Below are positions 54,146-64,000 of a stretch of DNA of 64,000 nt, in pieces. Within the stretch, counting starts at the first letter, position 1; each line of letters opens with the position of its first letter. Below the pieces are notes generated by a model that worked only from the letters and a program-made list of their open reading frames with translations, was not told the DNA's origin and made no database searches. The position numbers and the translations under genes were made by a program. The DNA comes from Megalobrama amblycephala (taxonomy: Eukaryota; Chordata; Actinopteri; Cypriniformes; Xenocyprididae). The DNA lies in assembly GCF_018812025.1 (NCBI RefSeq), contig NC_063044.1, positions 71,198,374 through 71,262,373 on the forward strand. Reading direction: 5' to 3'.

Positions 54146-54413
54146 TTCAATTCATACTTGCAGCCGGAGGGCGCTCTCTGTACATCTTTAGTCCACAAAT
54201 TATTCTAAAGAAGAAGAGGACATTTCAGGAATGGTGTTTTCAATTCATACTTGCAGCCGGAGGGCGCTCTCTGTACACCTTTAGTCCACAAATTATTCTA
54301 AAGAAGAAGAGGACATTTCAGGAATGGTGTTTTTAATTCATACTTGCAGCCGGAGGGCACTCTCTGTACACCTTTAGTCCACAAATTATTCTAAAGAAGA
54401 AAAGGAACTAGGA
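54146..54413. repeat. 92-bp tandem triplicate
   Basis: Three near-identical units; CAGCCGG occurs at 54161, 54254 and 54346. Each carries GGAGGGCGCTCTCTGTAC and ends in AAAGAAGAAGAGGACATTTC. It lies just before the gap and may have caused assembly failure. Confidence 0.9.
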
Positions 54414-54443
54414 ACTAACGGCATGTCTTCTAGAGATCACTAA

Positions 54444-55443
54444 NNNNNNNNNNNNNNNNNNNNNNNNNNNNNNNNNNNNNNNNNNNNNNNNNNNNNNNNN
54501 NNNNNNNNNNNNNNNNNNNNNNNNNNNNNNNNNNNNNNNNNNNNNNNNNNNNNNNNNNNNNNNNNNNNNNNNNNNNNNNNNNNNNNNNNNNNNNNNNNNN
54601 NNNNNNNNNNNNNNNNNNNNNNNNNNNNNNNNNNNNNNNNNNNNNNNNNNNNNNNNNNNNNNNNNNNNNNNNNNNNNNNNNNNNNNNNNNNNNNNNNNNN
54701 NNNNNNNNNNNNNNNNNNNNNNNNNNNNNNNNNNNNNNNNNNNNNNNNNNNNNNNNNNNNNNNNNNNNNNNNNNNNNNNNNNNNNNNNNNNNNNNNNNNN
54801 NNNNNNNNNNNNNNNNNNNNNNNNNNNNNNNNNNNNNNNNNNNNNNNNNNNNNNNNNNNNNNNNNNNNNNNNNNNNNNNNNNNNNNNNNNNNNNNNNNNN
54901 NNNNNNNNNNNNNNNNNNNNNNNNNNNNNNNNNNNNNNNNNNNNNNNNNNNNNNNNNNNNNNNNNNNNNNNNNNNNNNNNNNNNNNNNNNNNNNNNNNNN
55001 NNNNNNNNNNNNNNNNNNNNNNNNNNNNNNNNNNNNNNNNNNNNNNNNNNNNNNNNNNNNNNNNNNNNNNNNNNNNNNNNNNNNNNNNNNNNNNNNNNNN
55101 NNNNNNNNNNNNNNNNNNNNNNNNNNNNNNNNNNNNNNNNNNNNNNNNNNNNNNNNNNNNNNNNNNNNNNNNNNNNNNNNNNNNNNNNNNNNNNNNNNNN
55201 NNNNNNNNNNNNNNNNNNNNNNNNNNNNNNNNNNNNNNNNNNNNNNNNNNNNNNNNNNNNNNNNNNNNNNNNNNNNNNNNNNNNNNNNNNNNNNNNNNNN
55301 NNNNNNNNNNNNNNNNNNNNNNNNNNNNNNNNNNNNNNNNNNNNNNNNNNNNNNNNNNNNNNNNNNNNNNNNNNNNNNNNNNNNNNNNNNNNNNNNNNNN
55401 NNNNNNNNNNNNNNNNNNNNNNNNNNNNNNNNNNNNNNNNNNN
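54444..55443. other. Assembly gap, 1000 N
   Basis: Exactly 1000 N, so a placeholder of unknown true size. It is bordered by tandem repeats on both sides. Confidence 0.99.
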
Positions 55444-56245
55444 CCAAACAGAGTACCCTAGCAACCATTTAGCAAGATCTATATCTCTGCATCAGAGCAT
55501 CATAGAGACATGGCGGTTGGCTCTTTTGACTCATGCTAGCAAACTGGACTTACAACATGCTACACATGCTAGCAGTGAATAGCTACATGCTAATAGTGAT
55601 TAGCTTAGGGTTTACACATGACACAAACTAGTAAAAATGTGTTATTATCATGGTAGTAGCATGCTAATCATGTTAGCATCATGCTAGCAAACATGCTAAT
55701 CATGTTAGCATCTTGTTAAAAACATGCTAGCAACATGGTAATCATGCTAGCATAATGCTAGCATTATGCAAATCATGTTAGCATGTTGCTAGCATTATGC
55801 TAACATGATTAGCATCTTGTTAAAATCATGCTAGCAACATGGTAATCATGTTAGCATTATGCTAGCACATTATGCTAGCAACATGGTAAACCATGTTAGC
55901 ATGTTGCTAGCGTTATGCTAACATGATTAGCATCTTGTTAAAATCATGCTAGCAACAAGGTAATCATGCTAGCATTATGCTAATCATGTTAGCATGTTGC
56001 TAGCATTATGCTAACATGATTAGCATCTTGTTAAAATAATGCTAGCAACATGGTAATCATGCTAGCATCATGCTAGCATTATGCTAATCATGTTAGCATG
56101 TTGCTAGCATTATGCTAACATGATTAGCACCTTGTTTAAAACACGTTAGCAGCATGCTAAGGGTGTTAGCATCATGTTATCAACATGCTAATCATGTTAG
56201 CATCTTGCTAAAAACATCCTAGCAGGACGGTAATTATGTTAGCAT
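55444..56245. repeat. GCTAGC-rich quasi-palindromic array
   Basis: 55444-55600 matches 61605-61760. From about 55620 the sequence is a dense mix of ATGCTAGCAT, CATGTTAGC and ATGCTAATCATG words, each near its own reverse complement, with a loose longer repeat (TTGCTAGCATTATGCTAAC then ATGATTAGCATCTTGTTAA). It can fold into many alternative hairpins. Confidence 0.85.
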
Positions 56246-58115
56246 AGTTTTGCCACTGCAAGCACCATTCACATTTTCTTCAGGAAATGTACATTCTAGT
56301 ATTGTAATTACTATTCACCTGAACAAATCTTTGGCATGTAACTCGTCCCGCACCGTTTGTCGTAGACCCAGAAATGAGGTGTCAAATCGACCGGCTTATT
56401 GAGGAGAGGTGTGCTATGACTTTTCTAAGTGATCGGGTGCACGATGTTCGCACGGCGGACGAAAAATCGGCTGAAAAAAGTATCATAGACTTAACATTGG
56501 GACAAAATCTGTGAGATCATATCTTTGGATCAAAAGGTCATAGAGACTTGGGGCTGGGCTCTTTTGACTCAGCCATCCAATAAGTAGTGACACAGCAACT
56601 TCATAGCCACGCCATAGCAACCAATTACAGTACCCTAGCAACCGGTGTTGAATTTTGCCACTGCAAGCACCATTCACATTTTCTTCAGGAAATGTACATT
56701 CTAGTATTGTAATTACTATTCACCTGAACAAAACTTTGGCGCGCAACTCGTCCCGCACCGTTTGTCGTAGACCCATGAATGAGGTGTCAAATCGACCGGC
56801 TTATTGAGGAGAGGTGTGCTATGACTTTTCTAAGCGATCGTGTGTACGTTGTTCGCACAGCGTACGAAAAAATCGGCTGAAAAAACTCCCATAGACTTAA
56901 CATGGGGGCTAAATCTGTGAGATCATATCTTTGGATCAGAAGGTCATAGAGACTTGGGGCTGGGCTCTTTTGATTCGGCCAGCCAATAAGTAGTGACACA
57001 GCAATTTCATAGCCACGCCCTAGCAACCAATTACAGCACCCTAGCAACCGAGTGGTGAATTTTGCCACTGCAAGCACCATTCACATTTTCTTCAGGAAAT
57101 GTACATTCTAGTATTGTAATTACTATTCACCTGAACAAAACTTTGGCGCGTAACTCGTCCCGCACTGTTTGTCGTAGCCCCACGAATGAGGTGTCAAATC
57201 GACCGGCTTATTGAGGAGAGGTGTGCTATGACTTTTCTAAGCGATCGGGTGTACGATGTTCGCACAGCGTACGAAAAAAACGGCTGAAAAATCTCCCATA
57301 GACTTAACATTGAGTCAAAATCTGTGAGATCATATCTTTGGATCAGAAGGTCATAGAGACTTGGGGCTGGGCTCTTTTGATTCGGCCAGCCAATAAGAAG
57401 TGACACAGCAACTTCATAGCCACGCCCTAGCAACCAATTACAGCACCCTAGCAACCGGTGCTGAATTTTGCCACTGCAAGCACCATTCACATTTTCTTCA
57501 GGAAATGTACATTCTAGTATTGTAATTACTATTCACCTAGACAAAACTTCGGCGTGTAACTCGTCCTGCACCGTTTGTCGTAGACCCACGAATGAGGTGT
57601 CAAATCGACCGGCTTATTGAGGAGAGGTGTGCTATGACTTTTCTAAGCGATCGGGTGTACGATGTTCACACAACGGACGAAAAATCGGCTGAAAAAAGTC
57701 CCATAGACTTAACATTGGGACAAAATCTGTGAGATCATATCTTTGGTTTAAAAGGTCATAGAGACTTGGGGCTGGGCTCTTTTGACTCGGCCTATCAAGC
57801 AGCTAATAAGTAGTTTGTAGCCACGCCCTAGCAACCAATTACAGCACACTAGCAACCGGGTGGCGAATTTTGCCACTGCAAGCACCATTCACATTTTCTT
57901 CAGGAAATGTACATTCTAGTATTGTAATTACTATTCACCTGAACAAAACTTTGGCGCGTAACTCGTCCCGCATCGTTTGTCGCAGACCCATGAATGAGGT
58001 GTCAAATCGACCGGCTTATTGAGGAGTGGTGTGCTATGACTTTTATAAGCGATCGGACCAACGATGTTCGCACAGCGGACGAAAAAGCGGCCAAAAAAGT
58101 CCCATTGACTTACAT
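56246..58115. repeat. ~405-bp satellite, block 1
   Basis: Units starting at TTGCCACTGCAAGCACC occur near 56251, 56656, 57063, 57479 and 57871, a spacing of 392-416 bp. Each unit runs through GTACATTCTAGTATTG, CGTAACTCGTCCCGCACC, GACCGGCTTATTGAGGAG and TTAACATTGG, and ends in one or two CCCTAGCAACC words. Unit divergence is low to moderate. Confidence 0.9.
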
Positions 58116-58615
58116 TGAAAAATTCAAATTCACGAACATTCCGTCTCTCTCAACTGTCACTTTCTCACACACACTCACACACGCAGGCCCTTAGAAGCCT
58201 TTCTCTCTCACGCACAGACACTCATTTTCTTCCACTTTTATTTCTGCGCGCTACTCCTCCCGCAGCGTTTGTCCTAGACCCATGAATGAGGTGTCAAATC
58301 GACCGGCTCATTGAGGAGAGGTGTGCTATGACTTTTATAAGCGATCGGACCAACGATGTTCACACAGTAGACGAAAAAGCGTCCAAAAAAGTCCCATAGA
58401 CTTACATTGAAAAATTTAAATTCACGAACATTCCGTCTCTCTCAACTGTCACTTTCACACTCACACACGCATGCAGGCCCTTAGAACCCTTTCTCTCGCA
58501 CTCACACACACTCATTTGACTTCTGATCAAGCAGCCAATAGGTAATGACCTCAAATCTTCATCACAGCCACACCCTAGCAACCACTTAGAGCACACTAGC
58601 AACCACTCCATGGAC
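58116..58615. repeat. Variant satellite units (type 2)
   Basis: Contain CGCTACTCCTCCCGCAGCG and GATCGGACCAACGATGTTC in place of the type 1 words, and CACACTCACACAC microsatellite tails. Two such units are here and related ones are at 60470-61030. Confidence 0.8.
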
Positions 58616-59405
58616 TCAAAATGGAGGGTGTAAAAAAAATTTAAATATTGAAAAAAAAATACCTTAAAAGTTGTTCAAAAGAAGTCCTTGGCAATCCTGA
58701 TGATTTTTGACATAAAATTAAAATCGATAATTTTGACCCATACAATGTATTGTTGGCTATTTCTACAAATATACCCGTGTGACTTAAGTGGTCCAGGTGT
58801 AAACAGGTGTATATGTTTGCTTCATTACTGATGATTGACAAGAATATTAATTTTTATACATATATGCATACTTTATATTAATAATAGAGATGTTAAACCA
58901 GGGCTTAATGCTTTGAAAAAATTAGGAGCGTGTTTAGAAACTTTATGGGTGCAATGAAAACTTGGCAAAATATGTGTCTTTCTTTAACTATTTCTTAATA
59001 TATATATACACACTCACACACACTATAATAAACAGATCTTGCCATGCTAGTAGGTAGTATTATTATAGTTTTCATTAATATTTTGAATTCAGTCTGCTTT
59101 CATTTTAATTTTAAAAGTTTTAGTAATTTTGTTGTTCTTGCCATTTTTTTTTTTTTTTTTGTTATTTTTAAACGTCTGTTTAGTTCTTTATTAATTTTTA
59201 TTTCAGTTTCCATTTAGTACATCAGGTTAATTAAACTAAATAACTGGTTATTTTCAATTACAAATAAATATAAGAAATGTACGTTTTATTCAGTTAACAT
59301 TTATTTCAAGTAATGAAAAATGTTTTTTTCATGATTATAGATTTTGAAAGCCTTATAATGTGAAATGTACCTCTTTATTTTAAATGCATGTAGGCAATAT
59401 TATTC
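58616..59405. other. Unique AT-rich interruption of the satellite
   Basis: No satellite words. It contains a short CACACA repeat and a T-run near 59146-59160. The left part (GTGGTCCAGGTGTAAACAGG) is not recognisable. Likely an old insertion; no gene seen. Confidence 0.5.
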
Positions 59406-60455
59406 GTTTTATAAAAAAGTCCCATAGACTTAACATTGGGACAAAATCTGTGAGATCATATCTTTAGATCAGAAGGTCGTAGAGACTTGGGGCTGGGCTC
59501 TTTTGACTCGGCCTATCAAGCAGCCAATAACTAATGACTTCATAGCCTCACCCTAGCAACCAATTACAGCACCCTAGCAACCGGGTGCCGAATTTTGCCA
59601 CTGCAAGCACCATTCACATTTTCTTCAGGAAATGTACATTCTAGTATTGTAATTACTATTCACCTGAACAAAACTTTGGCGCGTAACTCGTCCCGCACCG
59701 TTCGTCGTAGACCCATGAATGAGGTGCCAAATCGACCGGCTTATTGAGGAGAGGTGTGCTATGACTTTTATAAGCGATCGGGTATACGATGTTCGCACAG
59801 CGTACGAAAAAATTTCCTGAAAAAAGTCCCATAGACTTAACATTGGGTCAAAATCTGTGAGATCATATCTTTGGATCAGAAGGTCATAGACACTTGGGGC
59901 TGGGCTCTTTTGATTCGGCCAGCCAATAAGTAGTGACACAGCAAGTTCATAGCCACGCCCTAGCAAACAATTACAGCACCCTAGCAACCGGTGCCGAATT
60001 TTGCCACTGCAAGCACCATTCACATTTTCTTCAGGAAATGTACATTCTAGTATTGTAATTACTATTCACCTGAACAAAACTTTGGCGCGTAACTCGTCCC
60101 GCACCGTTCGTCGTAGACCCATGAATGAGGTGCCAAATCGACCGGCTTATTGAGGAGAGGTGTGCTATGACTTTTCTAAGCGATCGGGTATACGATGTTC
60201 GCACAGCGTACGAAAAAATTTCCTGAAAAAAGTCCCATAGACTTAACATTGGGTCAAAATCTGTGAGATCATATCTTTGGATCAGAAGGTCATAGACACT
60301 TGGGGCTGGGCTCTTTTGATTCGGCCAGCCAATAAGTAGTGACACAGCAAGTTCATAGCCACGCCCTAGCAAACAATTACAGCACCCTAGCAACCGGTGC
60401 CGAATTTTGCCACTGCAAGCACCATTCACATTTTCTTCAGGAAATGTACATTCTA
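59406..60455. repeat. ~405-bp satellite, block 2
   Basis: Unit starts at 59596, 60002 and 60418. The units at about 59600-60000 and 60002-60417 are almost identical and share private variants (AGACACTTGGGG, AAATTTCCTGAAAA, CTAGCAAACAATT), marking a very recent tandem duplication. Confidence 0.9.
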
Positions 60456-61829
60456 GTTCTTCTTCTTCTTCTTCTGGACACAATTTCTGCGCGCTACTCC
60501 TCCCGCAGTTTTTGTCATAGACCCATGAATGAGGTGTCAAATCGACCGGCTCATTGAGGAGAGGTGTGCTATGACTTTTATAAGCGATCGGACCAACGAT
60601 GTTCGCACAGCGGACGAAAAAGCGGCCAAAAAAGTCCCATTGACTTACATTGAAAAATTCAAATTCACGAACATTCCGTCTCTCTCAACTGTCACTTTCT
60701 CACACACACTCACACACGCAGGCCCTTAGAAGCCTTTCTCTCTCAGACACAGACACTCATTTTCTTCCACTTTTATTTCTGCGCGCTACTCCTCCCGCAG
60801 CGTTTGTCCTAGACCCATGAATGAGGTGTCAAATCGACCGGCCCATTGAAGGAGAGGTGTGCTATGACTTTTATAAGCGATCGGACCAACGATGTTCGCA
60901 CAGGGGGGCGAAAAAGCGGCCAAAAAAGTCCCATTGACTTTCAATGGCGGAATGTTCAGAAATTTGAATTTCAACTGTCACTTTCTCACACACACTCACA
61001 CACGCAGGCCCTTAGAACCCTTTCTCTCACTCACTCACTATTGATCACAGTGACATAGACACAAGGGGGCGGGCTCATTTCACTCAGGCAACCAATCAGG
61101 CTCTCAGGATCAATGTGAAGCTATCAAGCCACGCCCTAGCAACCATATAGAGCACCATAGCAACAAGTTCCATAGACTTCCATTGAAAAATATCAAATAT
61201 CTTTGGATAGAAGTGTCGTAGAAAAATGAGGGTGGGCTCATTTGACTCAGGGCAGCAAACAGCCAATCACCAATCACGAATCACCTTAAAGACATCATAG
61301 CCACGCCCTAGCAACCATTTAGAGCACCCTAGCAACCCAAAGCATAGAGGGATATCTTCAAATCTGAATATCATAGAAGCATGGGGGTTGGTTTATATCA
61401 TTCCTACTGGCAAACATCCTTTGGTGTATCATCACTGGCAGCTGCCAAGCCACTCCCTAGCAACCAAACAGAGCACCTTAGCAACCGTTTTGCAAGATAT
61501 ATATCTCTGCATCAGAACATCGTAAAGACATGGGTGTTGGTTTATATTGTCAAGCAGCCTTTGGAGTATCATCATTGGTAGCTGCCAAGCCACTCCCTAG
61601 CAACCAAACAGAGTACTCTAGCAACCGTTTAACAAGATCTATATCTCTGCATCAGAGCATCATAGAGACATGGGGGTTGGCTCTTTTGACTCATGCTAGC
61701 AAACTGGACTTCCAACATGCTACACATGCTAGCAGTGAATAGCTACATGCTAATAGTGATTAGCTAAGTGCTAAAGTGGGCTGAGAACACGCCAGGAAAT
61801 CTATAGAAACTCTATAGTAACTATCTGTG
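60456..61829. repeat. Type 2 satellite and degenerate units
   Basis: A TTC trinucleotide run (60459-60474), two type 2 units to about 61030, then increasingly diverged segments with CCACGCCCTAGCAACC and GAGCACC words. 61605-61760 matches the start of the array right of the gap (55444-55600). Confidence 0.75.
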
Positions 61830-62690
61830 ACAACTACCAACCACCTAGTAACACCATAGCAACCACCCTGGTTACCATAGCAACCGCCTAGCAACCACCC
61901 AGAACACCCTAGCAACCACCTAGCAACACCGTAGTGACCACTCCAGGTACCTTCGCAACTGCCTACCAACACCCTAGCAACCACCCAGGTTACCATAGCA
62001 ACCGCCTAGCAACCACCCAGAACACCTTGGCAACCGCCTAGCAACACCTTAGCAACCACTCCAAGTACCTTAGCAACTGCATAGCAACACCCTAGCAACC
62101 ACTCAGGTTACCATAGCAACTGCCTAGCAACCACCCAGAACACCTTAGCAACCGCCTAGCAACACCTTAGCAACCACTCCAAGTACCTTAGCAACTGCCT
62201 AGCATCACCTTAGCAACCACTCAGGTTACCATAGCAACCGCCTAGCAACCGAACCTAGCAACCACCCATAGAAACCGCCTGCTAGCAACCACCCAGAACA
62301 CCCTAGCAACCGCCCAGCAACACCTTAGCAACCACTCCAAGTACCTTAGCAACTGCCTAGCAACACCCTAGCAACCACCATGGTTACCATAGCAACCACC
62401 TAACAACCACCTAGAACACCCTAGCAACCACCTAGCAACACCTTAGCAACCACCCCAAGTACCTTAGCAACTGCCTAGCAACACCCTAGCAACCACCCCG
62501 GTTACCATAGCAATCGCTTAGAACACCTTAGCAACTGCCTAGCAACATCCTAGCAACCACCCAGAACACCCTAGCAACTGCCTAGCAATACCCTAGCAAC
62601 CGCTCAGAACACCTTAGAAACTGCCTAGGAACACAATACCTAGCAACCGCTAGAACACCTTAGAAACTGCCTAGGAACACCCTAGTAACC
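61830..62690. repeat. CTAGCAACC higher-order minisatellite, 118-bp period
   Basis: Basic word CTAGCAACC with variants. The phrase CAGGTTACCATAGCAAC recurs at 61986, 62104 and 62222 (exactly 118 bp apart), then near 62379 and 62498. One interval is expanded by about 40 bp. Confidence 0.9.
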
Positions 62691-64000
62691 GAGTGGCGAA
62701 TTTTGCAACTGCAAGCACCATTCACATTTTCTTCAGGAAATGTACATTCTAGTATTGTAATTACTATTCACCTGAACAAAACTTTGGCGCATAACTCGTC
62801 CCGCACCGTTTGTCGTAGACCCACGAATGAGGTGTCAAATCGACCGGCTTATTGAGGAGAGGTGTGCTATGACTTTTCTAAGCGATCGGGTGTACGATGT
62901 TCGCACAGCGTACGAAAAAACGGCTGAAAAAAGTCCCATAGACTTAACATTGGGTCAAAATCTGTAAGATCATATCTTTGGATCAGAAGATCTTAGAGAC
63001 TTGGGGCTGGGCTCTTTTTACTCGGCCTATCAAGCAGCCAATAAGTAGTTCATAGCCACGCCCTAGCAACCAATTACAGCACCCTAGCAACCGAGTCCGG
63101 TGTTTTGCCACTGCAAGCACCATTCACATTTTCTTCAGGAAATGTACATTCTAGTATTGTAATTACTATTCACCTGAACAAAACTTTGGCGCGTAACTCC
63201 GTCCCGCACCGTTTGTCGTAGACCCACAAATGAGGTGACAAATCGACCGGCTTATTGAGGAGAGGTGTGCTATGACTTTTCTAAGCGATCGGGTGTACGA
63301 TGTTCGCACAGTGTACGAAAAAAACGGCTGAAAAAACTCCCATAGACTTAACATGGGGGCCAAATCTGTGAGATCATATCTTTGGTTTAGAAGGTCATAG
63401 AGACTTGGGGCTGGGCTCTTTTGACTCGGCCTATCAAGCTGGCAATAAGTAGTGACTTCCTGGCCACGCCCTAGCAACCAATTACAGCACCCTAGCAACC
63501 GGTGTCGAATTTTGCCACTGCAAGCACCATTCACATTTTCTTCAGGAAATGTACATTCTAGTATTGTAATTACTATTCACCTAGACAAAACTTTGGCGCG
63601 TAACTCGTCCCGCACCGTTTGTCGTAGACCCACGAATGAGGTGTCAAATCGACCGGCTTATTGAGGAGAGGTGTGCTATGACTTTTCTAAGCGATCGGGT
63701 GTACGATGTTCGCACAGCGTACGAAAAAATCGGCTGAAAAAACTCCCATAGACTTAACATGGGGGCCAAATCTGTGAGATCATATCTTTGGTTTAGAAGG
63801 TCATAGAGACTTGGGGCTGGGCTCTTTTGACTCGGCCTATCAAGCCGCCAATAGGTAGTTCATAGCCACGCCCTAGCAACCAATTACAGCACCCTAGCAA
63901 CCGGTGCCGAATTTTGCCACTGCAAGCACCATTCACATTTTCTTCAGGAAATGTACTAGTATTGTAATTACTATTCACCTGCAAAACTTTGCACGTAACT
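62691..64000. repeat. ~405-bp satellite, block 3
   Basis: Units starting near 62704, 63116, 63513 and 63915, running off the window edge. The first is joined directly to the CTAGCAACC array, in the same arrangement seen in the introns of B and D. Confidence 0.9.

Noticed and set aside
54430..55468. Two 340-codon minus-strand frames
   Set aside because: They consist almost entirely of the 1000-N gap.
56246..64000. CRISPR-like regular repeats
   Set aside because: Units of about 405 bp without spacers, in an animal genome: a satellite.

Overview
The window looks like accessory sequence from a teleost nuclear genome, most likely a cyprinid (carp or zebrafish relative). The signs are intron-split C2H2 zinc-finger genes whose N-terminal acidic segment resembles the fish-specific FiNZ segment, together with DIRS tyrosine-recombinase retroelements, Tc1, hAT, L1/Tx1-type and I-type LINEs and a CTAGCAACC-rich satellite. 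I see no bacterial or viral gene organisation, and no tRNA or rRNA gene. A run of exactly 1000 N (54444-55443) is an assembly gap.

Host genes: there are five copies of one FiNZ-like zinc-finger locus. A (+, 387-2455), B (-, 15197-18392), C (+, 30716-34279) and D (-, 40007-45755) each have a 58-nt first coding exon and one large finger exon. E (+, 49724-49781) is an orphan first exon. B/C and D/E are head-to-head pairs. Both pairs belong to one segmental duplication (about 13482-33480 and 38447-51165). The two copies differ in length by about 7.3 kb, almost all of it explained by later transposon insertions whose empty sites survive in the other copy. A fragment of a further 5' flank lies at 9641-10165. 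Every complete locus carries one frameshifting indel: A and B near the C-terminus, C and D just after the exon 1-exon 2 junction. The D lesion could be bypassed by a cryptic splice acceptor.

Mobile DNA by region: 3.65-9.64 kb is a DIRS-like element with inverted termini and a gag-like ORF, but no reverse transcriptase or recombinase. 10.2-13.65 kb is a graveyard of L1, DIRS, Tc1 and Tx1-like fragments. 20.40-27.11 kb is a nearly complete L1-type LINE with ORF1, an ORF2 split by one frameshift, a YY1-like site near its 5' end and a poly(A) tail; it sits inside an older I-type LINE remnant. hAT elements with 8-bp target duplications lie at 27278-28635, 31618-32563 and 52344-53485. A 5'-truncated jockey/L2-like LINE with a 10-bp target duplication lies at 42428-44317. 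At 35.66-38.45 kb a Gypsy-like LTR and leader run into the 3' half of a DIRS element.

From 54.1 kb to the end the sequence is tandem repeat: a 92-bp triplicate, the gap, a GCTAGC-rich quasi-palindromic array, a roughly 405-bp satellite in several blocks, and a 118-bp higher-order CTAGCAACC array. A contracted, collinear version of this repeat lies in the introns of B and D. The overall picture is a zinc-finger cluster of the type proposed to restrain transposons, itself being duplicated, mutated and remodelled by transposons.
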